A DNA stretch of 64,000 bases. It comes from Sipunculus nudus (lineage: Eukaryota; Annelida; Sipuncula; Golfingiida; Sipunculidae). Made by a program: the position numbers and the translations under genes. Positions 61,233 to 64,000 of the stretch are shown here, in pieces. The notes beneath the pieces were generated by a model. The model was not told where the DNA came from. It made no database searches and saw only the letters and a program-made list of their open reading frames with translations. The first letter of the stretch is position 1; each line of letters opens with the position of its first letter. The stretch covers positions 38,271,558-38,335,557 of the forward strand of contig CM049310.1 in NCBI GenBank assembly GCA_026874595.1, read 5' to 3'.

Positions 61233-61603
61233 TAAAGAAAACCAATGTTGCAATCCTGTTGCCTCTGTGGCCCGGGGAGTAATGGTGTGAATATCCGCTG
61301 GACTCACTAACACCTGAGTAATGTACTGTCAGAGCCAAATCAGGCTGGATCCCATGCTTGTCTTGATGAGAGGTCAGAGGGGCTACTTCCCATCCTTTTA
61401 CTGAGGAAAGCATGCCTGGAATATAAACCAGGCCCATAAAAGGCATATATTAATGTGCACAGAATCAACTCTTCTCTTTCCTTTTTTCTCCCTCTCTGAC
61501 AAAGAATTTTAGTCATTTGAACCACTTCCTCCTTTTCAGTAGTAGAAACATGATATTCTCCGTGGGTTAACCTCTTCAAAGAGAGGTACATATCAATCAG
61601 TCA

Positions 61604-61718
61604 CTTTGTAAAACCAATATTAAAAAATTAAAGGAAAGTATCAGACCCAGGCCTAATCAGTTACTCAATCCTTTGTAAAACCAATATTGAAAAATTAAAA
61701 GAAAATGTCAGACCCAGG
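61604..61718. repeat. Tandem duplication, 67-bp period
   Basis: CTTTGTAAAACCAATATT at 61604 recurs at 61671; similarity runs through GTCAGACCCAGG. Confidence 0.88.
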
Positions 61719-61903
61719 AAGTAACGGTTACTCTTGGTTTGCCCACCCTGTCCCCTTCCTCAGGGAAATGACATTAAACCAGTGTATGATTTCCTTCATT
61801 ATAACCCTATTATTATTCATATGATAGGACCACAGTTATTTTTGGACACACTTGGGTGTTTTCCTTCCTTTTCATTTCAAGGAACAAAGTCAATGAACCT
61901 TAC

Positions 61904-61949
61904 CTTGTCATGCTTAAGGAATCCAGCGTGACGATTCTTTAAGAACAAC
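61904..61949 (-). other. Candidate upstream exon of the ASB-type gene
   Basis: On the minus strand a good acceptor (tctgtttgttgcag) and donor (GACAAG|gtaagg) enclose 46 bp. One frame is open (LFLKNRHAGFLKHDK), continuing the open frame of the candidate exon at 63031-63085. Joined directly to 52741 it leads to a stop after 27 codons rather than into the ankyrin frame. It may be 5' UTR with a short upstream ORF, a partner of an unseen exon, or another gene. Confidence 0.4.
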
Positions 61950-64000
61950 CTGCAACAAACAGAGACATGATAAGCAATTTTAAATATCCATACACACACA
62001 TACACACTAAGCAGGTATATTTTTATGTGGCTTACTTCTGTTACTGGTAACCATCAAGTTTAGAAACAAGTTCATTGGTTTAGTGTATCACTTTTGCCCT
62101 CCTGTTATAAACCTTCAGTTAAACCAAAAGAATAAGAAATGACATTTTTTGGGAATTAAAGGGTCAAAGGTCAACTTCAACATATCTTTTCTTCAGGCAG
62201 TACACCTCATACTGGCACATACACACGCAAACATACCCACAGGTATATAGCATACAGTATTCATATATAATTATCGATCAATACAGATAGTTTGATACAA
62301 TTATAAAAGAGTATTCAACTATAAGAAAACTTAAGTTTTTATGTGAGCCAGAGAAAAATAGAAAATAAGTATTTTTTTTTAATTTGTCCTCTCACTAAAT
62401 TAAGTCTAACCTTAATGAAACAAAAAATAAAATAAAGTTTTACTCCCCAAAGGCTACCATGACTGCATACCAAAAAACTGCCAACCAAAAACTGCCACAT
62501 GAAATGAACATGACAGCCTGGCAAAGTGCCAAGTTTTAAAAGAGGCCATCCTGGTCTGCTTTATTAAATGTCAAGACAAAATCAGACGTTCAGGCCCGGT
62601 GATTAGGAACTGTACAAAATATGCCTGGCTGTATCCTGGTTCCTTGTCAAGTCTGTGTATGGAAAAGGTCAACTTTCTTGTCTATGTTTTATCAAATATT
62701 ATCAAAATCATATATCAAATATTTTCATTTTCTTGAGGCTCTTGTAGTTAAAATGATGTATAAAATTATGCACTTGCTTAAGTCAACTAAAATATGGAAA
62801 AAAGTTTAACTTTATTGGAGTAAAATCAATTTCAGCCTTGACCAGTTCAAGTGTTAACAAAGACTAGAGTCAAGCATTTTCTATTTTCATGACTGGGTTG
62901 ACTTGCCACAATAAGAGATGTAAACATGATCAAGTGGCAAAATTTATTAGAGATATTAATATTGCTTGTCACTTCAAACATTTAGAGAGTTAAACAAACA
63001 ATCCTAACAATTTCTTCTATTATCATGTACCTGACTTCCTGACATGGATGACGTACTGAGTGCATGGTCCATAAATATGATTTGTCTGGTGAAAATATGG
63101 GAAAGGATAGAAAATTGGGATTTTTACACTATTTATCAAATGATTACATTATAAAATTATTTAGATAAAAAAAATTCCTATTTATTTAACATATGAACAT
63201 TTTAAAAATTTATGTTTGTAACTTGCTTATGTAGATCAGTATTACTTGGATGAAAAAAGGAAAGCAAAAAAGCCATTTTTTTACAATTGACAGGACCATT
63301 GATTTGTTTCAGCACCACTATGTAATGGCCAGAGGTAGTTTCCCCTTTCTCAAATTGATTGTGTACTTCTAAGACAAACTCATTTCATTTAAAAAATGTT
63401 ACAAGTGATCCGAAATATTGTGAAATAAAAACTGGTCATTTTTCTCCATGAATTATCTCCATGCAGCTGGAAGTGAAATGCAGATTGTGTTTTCTTGGTG
63501 GCTATTGAAGTAACAATTGATTCAATAGCCGCCAGCATAAGGTTATAGCTGACAGTAAACACCATCTACAATACCAAATATTGCTTCAGCAACTTTGAGT
63601 TCTGTTTAAACTAAAACCTCCATGAAAGAAGATTTTTTTTTAATTTGTGTTTGTATACAAGATGATATTTTTTTTAAATGGTCCTTATGATATGCAGGAG
63701 GCAAGTGAGATCTTCAGATATCTTTCTAAGTGTGATAATTTACTGAACAAATGGCAGTCACATGATCTAAACTCTATTTCACTGCTCCTGTCTAACTCTT
63801 GTTATGAATATTTTTTATACAGGCAAGTAACATTAACAGTTCACACTGTAAAAACAACATGGCATACATAATGAATCACACTGCAATAGCTTTGCAATAG
63901 TCAAAGGACAGATATGTCACAAGGTAACAGCTTAGTCATTAAAGTAGCAGGTCATGAATACAAATTTCCTTAAGCTCAACTTTGTACCAAAATGTATGCC
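61950..64000. other. Mostly noncoding flank
   Basis: Only the candidate exon at 63031-63085 stands out; the rest is AT-rich without genes or clear repeats. Confidence 0.5.
63031..63085 (-). other. Candidate first or upstream exon of the ASB-type gene
   Basis: Minus-strand acceptor cccatattttcaccag and donor AAGTCAG|gtacat enclose 55 bp. The frame SYLWTMHSVRHPCQEV-R runs through the junction into 61949-61904 without a stop, which supports pairing of the two exons. No family recognised. Confidence 0.32.

Overview
The window looks like animal nuclear DNA, most likely from a mollusc (bivalve or gastropod). It is AT-rich, has short exons (76-260 bp, plus one large exon) and long introns with GT..AG borders. 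It carries repeat families of a kind common in mollusc genomes: Helitron-type elements with a CTAG end, terminal-hairpin repeats beginning TTTTTAGCTCAGCTGAC, and small inverted-repeat elements. Only two protein-coding genes are recognisable. Most short open frames elsewhere are chance or repeat-derived.

Plus strand, 10.1-32.9 kb: a complete SynGAP-family Ras GTPase-activating protein gene, orthologous to the vertebrate SYNGAP1/DAB2IP/RASAL2 group. Fifteen shared exons (16,572-32,858) join in frame. They encode the end of the PH domain, a C2 domain, the RasGAP domain (arginine finger and FLR...PA motif), a Ser-rich tail in one 1,263-bp exon, and a C-terminal coiled coil ending in a family-type SSSC terminus. 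Two alternative first coding exons (about 10,104-10,345 and 14,980-15,065) end in the same phase on the same two bases, giving 1,154- and 1,102-residue products.

Minus strand, 49.5-52.7 kb (possibly to 63.1 kb): an ankyrin-repeat protein of 514 residues ending in a SOCS box (ASB-type Cullin-5 substrate receptor). It has two coding exons, and two candidate upstream exons lie at 61,904-61,949 and 63,031-63,085.

The remaining sequence holds three Helitron-like copies (23.8, 46.3 and 59.4 kb), a three-unit 340-bp tandem element (47.2 kb), terminal-hairpin repeats (37.6, 48.0 kb), a hAT-like MITE with a clean target duplication (55.65 kb), a second MITE (15.5 kb), a 40-bp satellite of about 29 copies (53.9-55.1 kb), long TA tracts and many poly-C runs.

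The most unusual signal is that three tandem arrays sit exactly on exon-intron boundaries, so each repeat copies a splice site. An 11-copy, 66-bp array repeats the acceptor and start codon of the ankyrin/SOCS gene. An array of about 11 copies repeats the 5' splice site of a coiled-coil exon of the Ras-GAP gene. A three-copy array repeats the acceptor of its catalytic FLR exon. The genes themselves appear intact; the arrays look like material for splice-site sliding or intron gain.
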